Below, piece after piece: positions 1 to 7,989 of a DNA stretch of 48,425 nucleotides. Source of the stretch: Jiangella anatolica (GTDB lineage: Bacteria > Actinomycetota > Actinomycetes > Jiangellales > Jiangellaceae); assembly GCF_003236295.1 (NCBI RefSeq), contig NZ_POTW01000049.1, forward strand, positions 1 to 48,425. The letters are read 5' to 3'. Below the pieces are notes generated by a model that saw nothing but the letters and a program-made list of their open reading frames with translations, was not told where the DNA came from and searched no databases. Made by a program: the position numbers and the translations under genes. How positions within the stretch are numbered: the stretch's first letter is position 1; each line of letters opens with the position of its first letter.

Positions 1-1358
1 TCGCCGAACAGCTCGGACGCCGCGGGTGGGGTCCGCCGGGCCGGTCGCTCGGGCGGCGGTGGGGCCGGACGTTCCGGCGCGGCCGGACGGTGGTCGGCCG
101 GACGGTGGTCGGCCGGCTGCGATCGCGGCGCGGCGGGCGCAGGTCGCGGCGGTACGGACGGGCTATCGGCCGATCCGGGTCGCGGCGCCGCGGCCGGACG
201 CTCGCCCGCCCCCGGCCGTTGGGGTGCCGCCTCGCCGGCGGCGGAGCGCGCCGGGCCGGCCGGACGCTCCGGTGCGCGCCCAGGAAGATCCGCGGCGCCC
301 GCCGGCCGAGCCGTTGTAGCCGGTCGTTCGGGCGCGATCCCCGGACGCTCGCCCGGAGCCGGTCGCCGCGACGGCACCGGACCTTCACCAGCACCCGGCC
401 GCTGCCCGACCGGCGTACGTCCGGTGGACGGGCTGGGCCGCGTGGAAGCGGCGGGCTGGTCGCCGGACCAGGCCGGGCGGCCGTGGGCCGTGGTGTCGGC
501 ACGACCGGCACGCGGATCGGGACCAGCCGCTCGCACATCCGCGCCGGCACCGCCGCGTCGGTCAGCGCCAACGCCCCGCGGATCCGGACCAGCGCCACGC
601 GGGCCGAGACCGCCCTCGCGCGCATCCGAGCCGGCGCCACCGTGGCGGTCAGCGCCACGCGGGCCGAGACCGGCGCCACGTCGATCGGTACCGGCGGCGC
701 GCGGATCGCCACCGACGCCTGGCCGGGTCGGCGGCAGGTCGAGGCGGGTCGCGTCGATGCGCGGGACGTCCGGGCGAACCGGCGGCAGATTGCCACCGGT
801 GTCGATGGGCCGTGTCACGGAGTCGGGCGCGCTCTGCGGCGGACCACCGGCCGGACCCGCACCCCGTCCCGGCACACCGTCACCGCGACCCGGGACACCG
901 TCACCGCGCCCGGGAGCGCCCGCACCTCGTCCCGGCGCGCCCTCACCGTCGGCCGGAGCACCCTCGCCGCGCCGTGTCTCACCCCGGCTGGGAGCCTCCG
1001 CATCGCGGGCGATCACCTCGCCGCGGGTCAGCACCTCACCGTCGGCGGAGCCGGCCGCCTCACGAGCTGCCTCCTCCGCCTCCTCGCGCTCGAACTCGAT
1101 GGCGTCGCGGCGCTTGCGGGTGTACTCCAGCCCGAGCAGGCCGAGGCCGACGCCGGCCAGGCAGGTCCAGACCCACCAGCCGCGGCCCTCCGCCTGCAGC
1201 GAGTCCATCCGCAGCGCCAGCAGAACGAACGCGATCGCCCACAGAATGGTGACGACAGCGACCGTGCGAACACCGTCGACGTCGAGCGGCTGAACCTCGT
1301 CGGGCTCGGCCGCCTCGACCTCGGGCTCCCCTGGGGACCGCCGCCGACGCTTCGCCAT
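1..1358 (-). CDS. DUF2530 membrane protein with very long disordered tail (partial, runs off window start)
   Basis: The frame is open from an ATG at 1358 to the window edge (452 codons, no stop), so the C-terminus is missing. Residues 1-20 are basic and acidic. A segment around 22-33 reads PLDVDGVRTVAV, followed by a hydrophobic helix, then a WWVWTCLAGVG stretch forming a second helix, then a basic LEYTRKRRDAIE end. This is the full pattern of the actinobacterial DUF2530 family, which normally ends near there at about 80-100 residues. Here about 350 more residues follow, made almost only of Pro, Ala, Gly, Arg and Asp, with short runs such as GVPGRGDG repeated. The protein is expected to sit in the membrane by two helices with a long cytoplasmic or external disordered arm. 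Function of the family is unknown. The family often neighbours an NCS2 permease gene, as here, divergently. The opposite strand also carries long open frames across this region, but those lack any recognisable domain. Confidence 0.82.
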   Translation of the reverse strand, partial: MAKRRRRSPGEPEVEAAEPDEVQPLDVDGVRTVAVVTILWAIAFVLLALRMDSLQAEGRGWWVWTCLAGVGLGLLGLEYTRKRRDAIEFEREEAEEAAREAAGSADGEVLTRGEVIARDAEAPSRGETRRGEGAPADGEGAPGRGAGAPGRGDGVPGRGDGVPGRGAGPAGGPPQSAPDSVTRPIDTGGNLPPVRPDVPRIDATRLDLPPTRPGVGGDPRAAGTDRRGAGLGPRGADRHGGAGSDAREGGLGPRGAGPDPRGVGADRRGGAGADVRAAGPDPRAGRADTTAHGRPAWSGDQPAASTRPSPSTGRTPVGQRPGAGEGPVPSRRPAPGERPGIAPERPATTARPAGAADLPGRAPERPAGPARSAAGEAAPQRPGAGERPAAAPRPGSADSPSVPPRPAPAAPRSQPADHRPADHRPAAPERPAPPPPERPARRTPPAASELFG

Positions 1359-1497
1359 ACGGCCCAGGCTAGCCCGGCCACATCAGTCCCGGCGAGCCGA
1401 TCGACCTGCGCCTAGTTCGCCAAGTGGCGATCTTCTGGCATCCTCACGCCCGGAACCGGCTGCGTCCGACCCACCGCCGAGCTGCCCGGAGGCCCCG

Positions 1498-2955
1498 ATG
1501 AGCGACACCGACACGTCCACCGAACCCACCGCGCTGCACCGCTATTTCAAGGTCACCGAGCGTGGCTCGACGATCGGCCGCGAGGTGCGCGGCGGCGTGG
1601 TCACGTTCTTCACCATGGCGTACATCATCGTGCTGAACCCGCTGATCATCGGCACTGTCGCCGACGCCGACGGCAGCTTCCTCGGCGGTGGCGACACACC
1701 CGACCTGGCCGCCGTCGCCGCGACGACGGCGTTGGTGGCGGGCGTGCTGACGATCGCGATGGGCGTCGTCGCGAACTTCCCGCTGGCGCTGGCGGCCGGC
1801 CTCGGCCTGAACGCGTTCGTCGCGTTCGGGCTGGCGTCGCAGATGACGTGGGCCGACGCGATGGGCCTGGTCGTGATGGAGGGCCTGGTCATCCTGGTCC
1901 TGGTGCTGACGGGGTTCCGGCAGGCCGTGTTCAGCGCGGTCCCCCGTCAGCTGAAGACCGCGATCAGCGTTGGCATCGGCCTGTTCATCGCACTGGTCGG
2001 CTTCGTCAATGCCGGGTTCGTGCGCTCGACGGGGAATCCGTCGCCGCCGATCGGCATGGGCGAGGGCGGATCGCTGACGACGTGGCCGGTCGCGGTGTTC
2101 TGCGCCGGGCTGATCGCCGTCATCGTGCTCTACTCGCTGAAGATCCGCGGCGCGATCCTGTGGACGATCATCGGCACCACCGTGCTGGCGGTCGTCGTCG
2201 AGACCGTCGCCGACCTGGGTCCGTCGGCGGAGAACCCCGGCGGCTGGAACCTCAACGCGCCGCAGTGGCCCGACCAGATCGTCGACCTGCCCGACTTCTC
2301 GCTGGTCGGCAACTTCAGCCTGCTGGGCTCGTGGGAGTCCGTCGGCGTCGTGAGCGTGCTGCTGTTCGTGTTCACGCTGATGCTGGCCGACTTCTTCGAC
2401 ACGATGGGGACGATGGTCGCGGTCGGCGCCGAGGGTCAGTTGCTCGACGAGAACGGCAACCCGCCGAAGACGACGCAGATCCTGCTGGTCGACTCCGTCG
2501 CCGCGGCGGCCGGCGGTGCGGCGTCGGTGTCGAGCAACACGTCGTACATCGAGTCCGCGTCAGGCGTGGGTGAGGGCGCACGCACCGGTCTGGCCAGCGT
2601 GGTGACGGGGATCTGCTTCCTGCTCGCGACGTTCCTCGCGCCGCTCGTGGCGATGGTGCCGAACGAGGCCGCCGCGCCGGCGCTGGTGCTCGTCGGGTTC
2701 CTGATGATGGGCCAGGTGCGCGAGATCGCCTGGGACGACGTCGACATCGCGATCCCGGCGTTCCTGACGCTGGCGCTGATGCCGTTCACGTACTCGATCA
2801 GCACGGGCATCGGCGCCGGGTTCCTCTCGTACGTGATCATCAAGGTGGCCCGCGGCAAGGCACGTGAGCTGCACCCGCTGCTGTGGATCGTCGCCGCGCT
2901 GTTCGTGGTCTTCTTCGCGATCACGCCGATCGAGGATCTGCTCGGCGTGCGCTGA
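1498..2955 (+). CDS. NCS2 family purine (adenine/guanine/hypoxanthine) permease, AzgA-like
   Basis: A 485-residue polytopic membrane protein of the xanthine/uracil permease (NCS2) superfamily, AzgA/GhxP branch, expected to import purine bases with protons. The N-terminal FFTMAYIIVLNP motif near residue 38 and the DFFDTMGTMVAVG motif near 299-311 are hallmarks of the AzgA branch. The latter carries substrate- and proton-linked acidic residues in characterised members. About 12-14 hydrophobic segments are visible and the length is normal for the family (430-500). The ATG is set by GGAGG at 1488-1492 with a 5-nt spacer. It lies divergent from the DUF2530 gene with about 140 bp between. A weak inverted repeat (GACCCGAC...GTCGGTC) follows the stop. 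Exact purine specificity cannot be read from sequence. Confidence 0.93.
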   Translation: MSDTDTSTEPTALHRYFKVTERGSTIGREVRGGVVTFFTMAYIIVLNPLIIGTVADADGSFLGGGDTPDLAAVAATTALVAGVLTIAMGVVANFPLALAAGLGLNAFVAFGLASQMTWADAMGLVVMEGLVILVLVLTGFRQAVFSAVPRQLKTAISVGIGLFIALVGFVNAGFVRSTGNPSPPIGMGEGGSLTTWPVAVFCAGLIAVIVLYSLKIRGAILWTIIGTTVLAVVVETVADLGPSAENPGGWNLNAPQWPDQIVDLPDFSLVGNFSLLGSWESVGVVSVLLFVFTLMLADFFDTMGTMVAVGAEGQLLDENGNPPKTTQILLVDSVAAAAGGAASVSSNTSYIESASGVGEGARTGLASVVTGICFLLATFLAPLVAMVPNEAAAPALVLVGFLMMGQVREIAWDDVDIAIPAFLTLALMPFTYSISTGIGAGFLSYVIIKVARGKARELHPLLWIVAALFVVFFAITPIEDLLGVR

Positions 2956-2991
2956 CCCGACCTTGTCGGTCCCGGCTGATACAACGCAGAC

Positions 2992-3594
2992 ATGACCGAG
3001 ATCGTGCTGTTCCACTCCGTCCTCGGGCTCCGGCCCGGGGTGCTGCAGGCCGCCGACCAGTGGCGCGCGGCCGGCCACGTCGTGCACGTGCCCGATCTGT
3101 ACGGCGGCGCGGTCTTCGACGACTACGACGAGGCGTTCGAGTTCCTGGCGAAGTACGGCGGCCAGGCGGAGCTGCTGCGCCGGACCGACGCGGCGGTCGA
3201 CGGCGTGCGGCCCGACGTCGTCTACGCGGGGTACTCCAACGGCGTCATCTCGGTCGTGCACCTGGCGGCGTCGCGGCCGGGGGCGCGGGGTGCGCTGGCG
3301 TTCCACGGATCGGTCCCGGTACGCGCTGTGGACGCGGACCTCTGGCCGTCCGCCGTCCCGGTGCAGGTGCACGAGGCCGAGCTCGACCCGTTCCGCGACG
3401 ACGAGGCGAATCGCGAGTTCGCCGAGACCGTCAGCTCCTCCGGCGCGTCCTACCACTACTTCTCCTACCCGGACGTCGCCGCGCACCTGTTCGCCGACCC
3501 GTCGCTGACCGGTGAGTACGACGCCGCTGCGGCCGCTGCCATGCATGGCCGTGCACTGGAGTTCATCGCGGCATGTGAGGATCGGGGGCGCTGA
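2992..3594 (+). CDS. Dienelactone hydrolase family alpha/beta hydrolase
   Basis: A 200-residue single-domain alpha/beta hydrolase resembling the dienelactone hydrolase family. The start reads EIVLFHSVLGL, the nucleophile elbow is G-Y-S-N-G near residue 82, the acid is likely the Asp in HEAELDPFRDD near 129, and the His is the one in DVAAHLF near 164. Classical dienelactone hydrolases use Cys as nucleophile, while here the elbow carries Ser, so a serine-hydrolase mechanism is inferred. No signal peptide, so it is cytoplasmic. Its ATG lies 36 nt after the permease stop and it is probably cotranscribed with it. Substrate unknown. Confidence 0.85.
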   Translation: MTEIVLFHSVLGLRPGVLQAADQWRAAGHVVHVPDLYGGAVFDDYDEAFEFLAKYGGQAELLRRTDAAVDGVRPDVVYAGYSNGVISVVHLAASRPGARGALAFHGSVPVRAVDADLWPSAVPVQVHEAELDPFRDDEANREFAETVSSSGASYHYFSYPDVAAHLFADPSLTGEYDAAAAAAMHGRALEFIAACEDRGR

Positions 3595-3617
3595 TGACCC
3601 CATGACGAGGAGCCTGC

Positions 3618-5744
3618 ATGCGGCTGACTCTCCCGGCGGCCGCGATGATCCTGGCCGCCGCGGCGGCGGCCGGTACCGCCCCGGCGGCGTACGGCGCTGA
3701 GCCCGGGACGGCTGTCGGCGCGGGCTTGGCGACAGGTGACGGCGGAGGCCGGGCTGACGGCGCGGGCGTGGGCACGGGCGAAGCCGGAGGCGGGTCGGCT
3801 GTCGGCGCGGGCTTGGCGACAGGTGACGGCGGAGGCCGGGCTGACGGCGCGGGCGTGGGCACGGGCGAAGCCGGAGGCGGGTCGGCTGTCGGCGCGGGCC
3901 TGGCGACGGGTGACGGCGGAGGCCGGGCTGACGGCGCGGGCGTGGGCACGGGCGAAGCCGGAGACGGGTCGGCTGTCGGCGCGGGCCTGGCGACGGGTGA
4001 CGGCGGAGGCCGGGCTGACGGCGCAGGCGTGGGCACGGGCGAAGCCGGAGACGGGTCGGCTGTCGGCGCGGGCCTGGCGACGGGTGACGGCGGAGGCCGG
4101 GCTGACGGCGCAGGCGTGGGCACGGGCGAAGCCGGAGACGGGTCGGCTGTCGGCGCGGGCCTGGCGACGGGTGACGGCGGAGGCCGGGCTGACGGCGCAG
4201 GCGTGGGCACGGGCGAAGCCGGAGACGGGTCGGCTGTCGGCGCGGGCCTGGCGACGGGTGACGGCGGAGGCCGGGCTGACGGCGCAGGCGTGGGCACGGG
4301 CGAAGCCGGAGACGGGTCGGCTGTCGGCGCGGGCCTGGCGACGGGTGACGGCGGAGGCCGGGCTGACGGCGCAGGCGTGGGCACGGGCGAAGCCGGAGAC
4401 GGGTCGGCTGTCGGCGCGGGCCTGGCGACGGGTGACGGCGGAGGCACGGCCGACGGTGCAGGCGTGGGCACGGGCGAAGCCGGAGGCGGGGCGGCTGTCG
4501 GCGCAGGCCAGGCCGCGTTCGGTCCAGACCGTTCGGCCGCAGCCGAGGCTGCCCGAGGCGGCCGAGACGCGGCCGATGGCACCGCGGCCAGTGGGAGCGC
4601 CGCGGCTCGTGGTGGTGCCGCCGCCTGGCCTGACGCCGCGACAACCGCCGGCACGCCCGCATGGCACGGCCCTGCCGCCTGGCCCGACGCCGCGACAACC
4701 GCCGGCACGCTCGCATGGCCGGGTGCTGCCGCCGAGCCTGACGCTGCGGCGTCGTCGGACGAGGCCGGCGGGTATCCGGCCGAGGTCGCGATGGCGTGGG
4801 CGTCCACGCCCGTCTACGTCGACGAGACGCAGAGGTCGATCGTGCCGCCGGCCGATGCCGAGCGGCTGGCCGACCGGGTCGACGGGCATTCGCCGGCCAC
4901 GTACATCGCCGTCGTGCCGGCCACCGCGCTGTCGGATCAACCGGGCGACGACAACGACGCACGAGGGGCGGCGTTCCTCGACGCCGTCGCGGAGGCCGGT
5001 GGACCCGACGGCGTGTACCTGGTCGTCTTCGGCGGCGCGGCCACGTACGGCTCCTCCAACGGAGTGAGCGCGCCGGTGACGGAGGCGCTGGCGACGGCGG
5101 TGGAGCGGAACACCCGGTCGCAGCAGGTGGCGATCCTCGACGACGCACTGACGGAGCTCGGCGTGTCCGGCGCGCCCGAGGACTCCGGCGGCGCCGGTTG
5201 GGTGCTGCCGCTGGTCATCGCGGTCGTCGTGGTGGCGGTCGCGGCCGGCGGGCTGCTCTGGTGGCAGCGGCGGCGGGCCGGCGACGGATCCGAGGGCCCG
5301 GCCATGTACCGGCCGTCCTTCGACGTCCTGGACGACGAGGCCGACTCGCTGGCCGAACGGCAGGAGCTGGCCCGCGAGGACGTCACCCGGTTCGGCGAGG
5401 AGCTCGACGCCGCCGACATCGCCGTCGCCGATCCCGCGGTCGCCGCCGACGTGCAGGCCGCGATGGACGCCTACGCCGAGGCCGGCGCCGCCGTCGACGA
5501 CGAGCCCGACGACCACATGCTCCGCGCGATCCGCTCGACCGTCGAGTACGGTCGGTGGCGCCTCGCGTCGGCGCGGGCGCGGCTGGCCGGCCGCCCGCTG
5601 CCCGCGCGACGCGCCGACTGTTTCTTCGACCAGCGCCATGGAGTGTCCGTGACCGACTGGATGTACAGCCCGCCCGGCGGCCGCGCCCGCGAGATCCCGG
5701 TCTGCGCCGCCTGCCGCGACCGGCTGGCCGGAGCCGCCCGATGA
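3618..5744 (+). CDS. Signal-anchored membrane protein with nine Gly/Ala/Asp-rich 29-residue repeats and C-terminal Cys box
   Basis: A 708-residue protein that I cannot assign to a characterised family. Residues 1-27 form a signal peptide ending at an AYGA site. Residues about 41-301 are nine near-identical 29-residue repeats (DGGGRADGAGVGTGEAG... type), followed by two 18-residue WPDAATTAGT repeats. Residues about 390-520 form a soluble alpha/beta-looking region with IAVVPATAL and VYLVVFGGAA strands, faintly like the TPM domain. One transmembrane helix (WVLPLVIAVVVVAVAAGGLL) lies near 530-550. The cytoplasmic tail is acidic and helical, and ends in CFFDQRHG...VCAAC near 670-702, which looks like a small metal-binding knuckle. 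The next gene is a paralogue sharing the same layout, TM and Cys box. The ATG has a GAGGAG site. The repeat makes several other frames open here. This frame is chosen for its signal peptide, TM and homology to the next gene. Confidence 0.8.
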   Translation: MRLTLPAAAMILAAAAAAGTAPAAYGAEPGTAVGAGLATGDGGGRADGAGVGTGEAGGGSAVGAGLATGDGGGRADGAGVGTGEAGGGSAVGAGLATGDGGGRADGAGVGTGEAGDGSAVGAGLATGDGGGRADGAGVGTGEAGDGSAVGAGLATGDGGGRADGAGVGTGEAGDGSAVGAGLATGDGGGRADGAGVGTGEAGDGSAVGAGLATGDGGGRADGAGVGTGEAGDGSAVGAGLATGDGGGRADGAGVGTGEAGDGSAVGAGLATGDGGGTADGAGVGTGEAGGGAAVGAGQAAFGPDRSAAAEAARGGRDAADGTAASGSAAARGGAAAWPDAATTAGTPAWHGPAAWPDAATTAGTLAWPGAAAEPDAAASSDEAGGYPAEVAMAWASTPVYVDETQRSIVPPADAERLADRVDGHSPATYIAVVPATALSDQPGDDNDARGAAFLDAVAEAGGPDGVYLVVFGGAATYGSSNGVSAPVTEALATAVERNTRSQQVAILDDALTELGVSGAPEDSGGAGWVLPLVIAVVVVAVAAGGLLWWQRRRAGDGSEGPAMYRPSFDVLDDEADSLAERQELAREDVTRFGEELDAADIAVADPAVAADVQAAMDAYAEAGAAVDDEPDDHMLRAIRSTVEYGRWRLASARARLAGRPLPARRADCFFDQRHGVSVTDWMYSPPGGRAREIPVCAACRDRLAGAAR
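3738..4520 (+). repeat. Nine tandem 87-bp coding repeats
   Basis: Nine head-to-tail units of 87 bp (unit starts at 3738, 3825, 3912, 3999, 4086, 4173, 4260, 4347 and 4434) encode 29-residue repeats. The middle units are almost identical at DNA level. Units 1-2 carry a GGAGGC variant and unit 9 diverges (TADG for RADG). The unit length is a multiple of three, so changes in copy number keep the frame. The near identity suggests recent expansion by slippage or unequal crossover. Confidence 0.97.
4624..4731 (+). repeat. Two tandem 54-bp coding repeats
   Basis: Two adjacent 54-bp units (4624-4677 and 4678-4731) encode an 18-residue motif containing WPDAATTAGT. They lie between the 87-bp array and the folded extracellular domain of the same protein. 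Confidence 0.85.
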
Positions 5745-7168
5745 GCCTCGCCACCCGCCGCACCGGACCCACCGCCGCGGCGCTCGGGCTGGTCGCCGTC
5801 ACGACGCTCGGCTTCGCCTCGACGAACGCGGCGGCCGACGAGACGGACGTGAACCGGTACCTCGACGAGGTCGCCGTCGAACTGGCGGAGCCGGGCGTGT
5901 GGGTCGACCCGGACGCCGCGGACGCGATCGGTACGGCGGAGGCGGCGGAGCTGGACGAGGCGGCCGCCGCGGCTCCGGCCGGCATGCGGATCGCCGTCGT
6001 CCCGGCGTGGCGGCTCGACCCCGAGGGCCAGGAGCGCCTCTTCGGCCGGACGCTGCTCTACGAGGGCGAGGAGCTCGCCTCCCAGTTGTACGACCGCGTC
6101 GGCGTCGACGGCGTGTACCTGGTCATGTCCGTCGCCGACTCGTCCTACGACGGCCGCGGCCTGTGGGGGGTCCAGCACAGCGAGGACGGCCCGACGTACC
6201 ACGTCGAGGACGCCATCGACCAGGCCGTCGACTGCTGCGCCCCGGACTACGGGCCGATGATCGACCGCTTCATCGACCGTGCCTCCGACGTCGACCACCC
6301 GTTCTACGTCGACGCCGCGCCATGGGCCGGCGGCGCCGCCGGGATCGCCGGCCTCTGGTGGGGCGGGACGGCGCTCAGCGCCCGGCGCCGCCGCCGCGCC
6401 GACGAGCAGCGCCACCTCGACGTCGTCCGGCCGATGCTGACCGAGGAGGTCATCGAGCTGTCCGACCGGGTGTCGGACCTGCCGACGACGTCCGACATCG
6501 GGCAGGCGGGCCTGACGAAGGAGATCCTCGACACCGTCGAGAAGGCCCGGCACCGGCTCGACAAGGCCGCGACCGACGGCGACGTCCAGGCGGTGACGTC
6601 GCTGCTGGGCACCGCGCGCTACAAGATCGCCTGCCTCGAGGCGCTGCAGCAGGGCCGGCCGGTCCCGGAGCCGACCCCGCCCTGCTTCTTCGACCCGCGG
6701 CACGGTCCCAGCACGCAGGAAAGGCCGTGGACGCCCAGCTACGGCGTGCGCCGCAACACGCCGGTCTGCGACCAGTGCGCCGTCCGGCTCGACGCCGGCG
6801 AGGCGCCGCAGGCACGGCAGGCCGGACGCGACAGCTACTGGGAGGGCGGCGAGGACCTCGTCGCCTACATCGAGGGCTACTGGAGCGGCAGCGCCGGCAG
6901 CTGGCGCTTCCCGCACGACGACCACTCGGCCGCCCGCGGCCGATTGTGGACCCGCTGGCACGCCGACCGTCCGCGCGGCCGGCTGGCGAGCATGGGCAAG
7001 TCGCTGAGCCGCGCCGCCGGCGACGCGATGACGTCGAGCGGTGACGGGTCGGACTCCGGCGGCGGCTGGGGCGGCGGATCGAGTGGCGGCCGCAGCCGGC
7101 GGCGCAGCTTCGGCGGCGGTTCCAGCCGGCGCTCCTCGCGACGCTCCGGCGGCGGCCGTCGCTTCTGA
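5741..7168 (+). CDS. TPM-like signal-anchored membrane protein with Cys box and Gly/Ser/Arg tail (paralogue of preceding gene)
   Basis: A 475-residue protein whose ATG overlaps the preceding stop (ATGA), so the two are translationally coupled. There is a signal peptide at residues 1-30 (ending near NAAADE). A TPM-like domain at about 35-170 has strands such as MRIAVVPAW and VDGVYLVMSV. A single TM lies near 193-213, followed by a basic RRRRR stop-transfer. A helical region around 220-300 precedes a Cys box CFFDPRHG...VCDQC near 312-347 that matches the upstream paralogue. A YWEGGEDLVAYIEGYWSG segment follows. The tail after about 430 is GGGWGGGSSGG and SRRSS-rich, as in many TPM/YgcG-type proteins. 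TPM domains elsewhere are linked to photosystem repair or phosphatase activity, but no function can be assigned here. It probably acts with its partner at the membrane. Confidence 0.83.
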   Translation: MSLATRRTGPTAAALGLVAVTTLGFASTNAAADETDVNRYLDEVAVELAEPGVWVDPDAADAIGTAEAAELDEAAAAAPAGMRIAVVPAWRLDPEGQERLFGRTLLYEGEELASQLYDRVGVDGVYLVMSVADSSYDGRGLWGVQHSEDGPTYHVEDAIDQAVDCCAPDYGPMIDRFIDRASDVDHPFYVDAAPWAGGAAGIAGLWWGGTALSARRRRRADEQRHLDVVRPMLTEEVIELSDRVSDLPTTSDIGQAGLTKEILDTVEKARHRLDKAATDGDVQAVTSLLGTARYKIACLEALQQGRPVPEPTPPCFFDPRHGPSTQERPWTPSYGVRRNTPVCDQCAVRLDAGEAPQARQAGRDSYWEGGEDLVAYIEGYWSGSAGSWRFPHDDHSAARGRLWTRWHADRPRGRLASMGKSLSRAAGDAMTSSGDGSDSGGGWGGGSSGGRSRRRSFGGGSSRRSSRRSGGGRRF

Positions 7169-7265
7169 CCCGCGTCCCGGAACGCCGTCGGGCGCAGACT
7201 AGAGGCGATGAGTTCCTGCCTCCCGGCCGGTCAGAGCTGGTGACACCCGAGGAAAGGACAGCGCC

Positions 7266-7871
7266 ATGTCGGAGCTTCTCGTCGACTTCATCACCTCCCT
7301 CGACGGCTACGCATCGGGAGAGGGATGGCCCGGATTCTGGGGCCTCGAGGGCCCGGAGTACCTCGCCTGGCTCGGTGAACAGCCCGAGGTCACGTACCTG
7401 ATGGGAGCGAACACCTACCGCCTGATGTCGGGCTTCTCCTCAGGCGAGGTCCCGACCGGCCAGGACGAGTTCAGTCCGGAAGAAGAGGCGTCCGTCGACG
7501 CGCTCACGCAGGCGACCAAGGTGGTGTTCTCCTCCTCACTCGAGGAGCCACTGACGTGGGCCAACTCCACACTGGTCCGCGACGACGCCGTCGAGGCGGT
7601 CCGCGCCATGAAGTCGAGTGGATCCGGACTCCTCAGCACGATCGGCAGCCTCAGCCTGAGCCGGTCGCTGCTGCGAGCCGGACTGGTCGACCGCTTCCGG
7701 GTCGTGATGTTCCCGGTGATCACCGGGGCCACGGGCGACGAACGCATCTACGACGGCTATCCGGACGTCGCCCTCGAGATGACCGACCACCGCACCTTCG
7801 ACGGCCGCCTCCAGCTGGTCGAGTACAAGCCCAGCGTGCTCGAGCACCCGCCGCTCGCCGCCCCTGCGTGA
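7266..7871 (+). CDS. Dihydrofolate reductase / RibD C-terminal-like NADPH reductase
   Basis: A 201-residue protein of the RibD C-terminal / DHFR fold family. The N-terminus LLVDFITSLDGYASG is the typical opening strand and loop, and TYLMGANTYRLM corresponds to the conserved R-T/Y segment near 42-53. LLSTIGSLSLSRSLLRAGLVDRFRVVMFPVITG near 119-153 is the conserved nucleotide-binding and core region. Such stand-alone proteins are common in actinobacteria and are usually annotated dihydrofolate reductase family protein. Their substrates are mostly unknown and they are not the housekeeping DHFR. A GAGGAAAGGA site precedes the ATG. It stands alone, convergent with the next gene. Confidence 0.9.
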   Translation: MSELLVDFITSLDGYASGEGWPGFWGLEGPEYLAWLGEQPEVTYLMGANTYRLMSGFSSGEVPTGQDEFSPEEEASVDALTQATKVVFSSSLEEPLTWANSTLVRDDAVEAVRAMKSSGSGLLSTIGSLSLSRSLLRAGLVDRFRVVMFPVITGATGDERIYDGYPDVALEMTDHRTFDGRLQLVEYKPSVLEHPPLAAPA

Positions 7872-7989
7872 CGTCGCCCCGCCGGCGGGTCGGCAGGCGC
7901 GGAGCGGGGTTCGGGGGGACGCCGTCAGGGGTAGGCCGCGGGCGTCCGAGCAAGGAACGAGCGAGGCGGGCGGGCACCCGCGACCCCCA

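Noticed and set aside
90-1415. 441-residue plus-strand open frame at the window start
   Set aside because: Arg-rich with no domain; the minus strand encodes a recognisable DUF2530 protein across the same bases.
3738-4520. Possible CRISPR-like array
   Set aside because: Units are contiguous coding repeats without unique spacers, in frame within a protein.
3736-5067. 443-residue alternative plus frame over the repeats
   Set aside because: Open only because the repeat unit is a multiple of three without stops; no domain and it ends inside the folded domain of the real gene.
3465-5639. 724-residue minus-strand open frame with ARADSRPVSGFARAHA repeats
   Set aside because: It is the mirror of the 87-bp repeat gene. 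The plus-strand frame has signal peptide, TM, Cys box and a paralogue next door; this frame has none.
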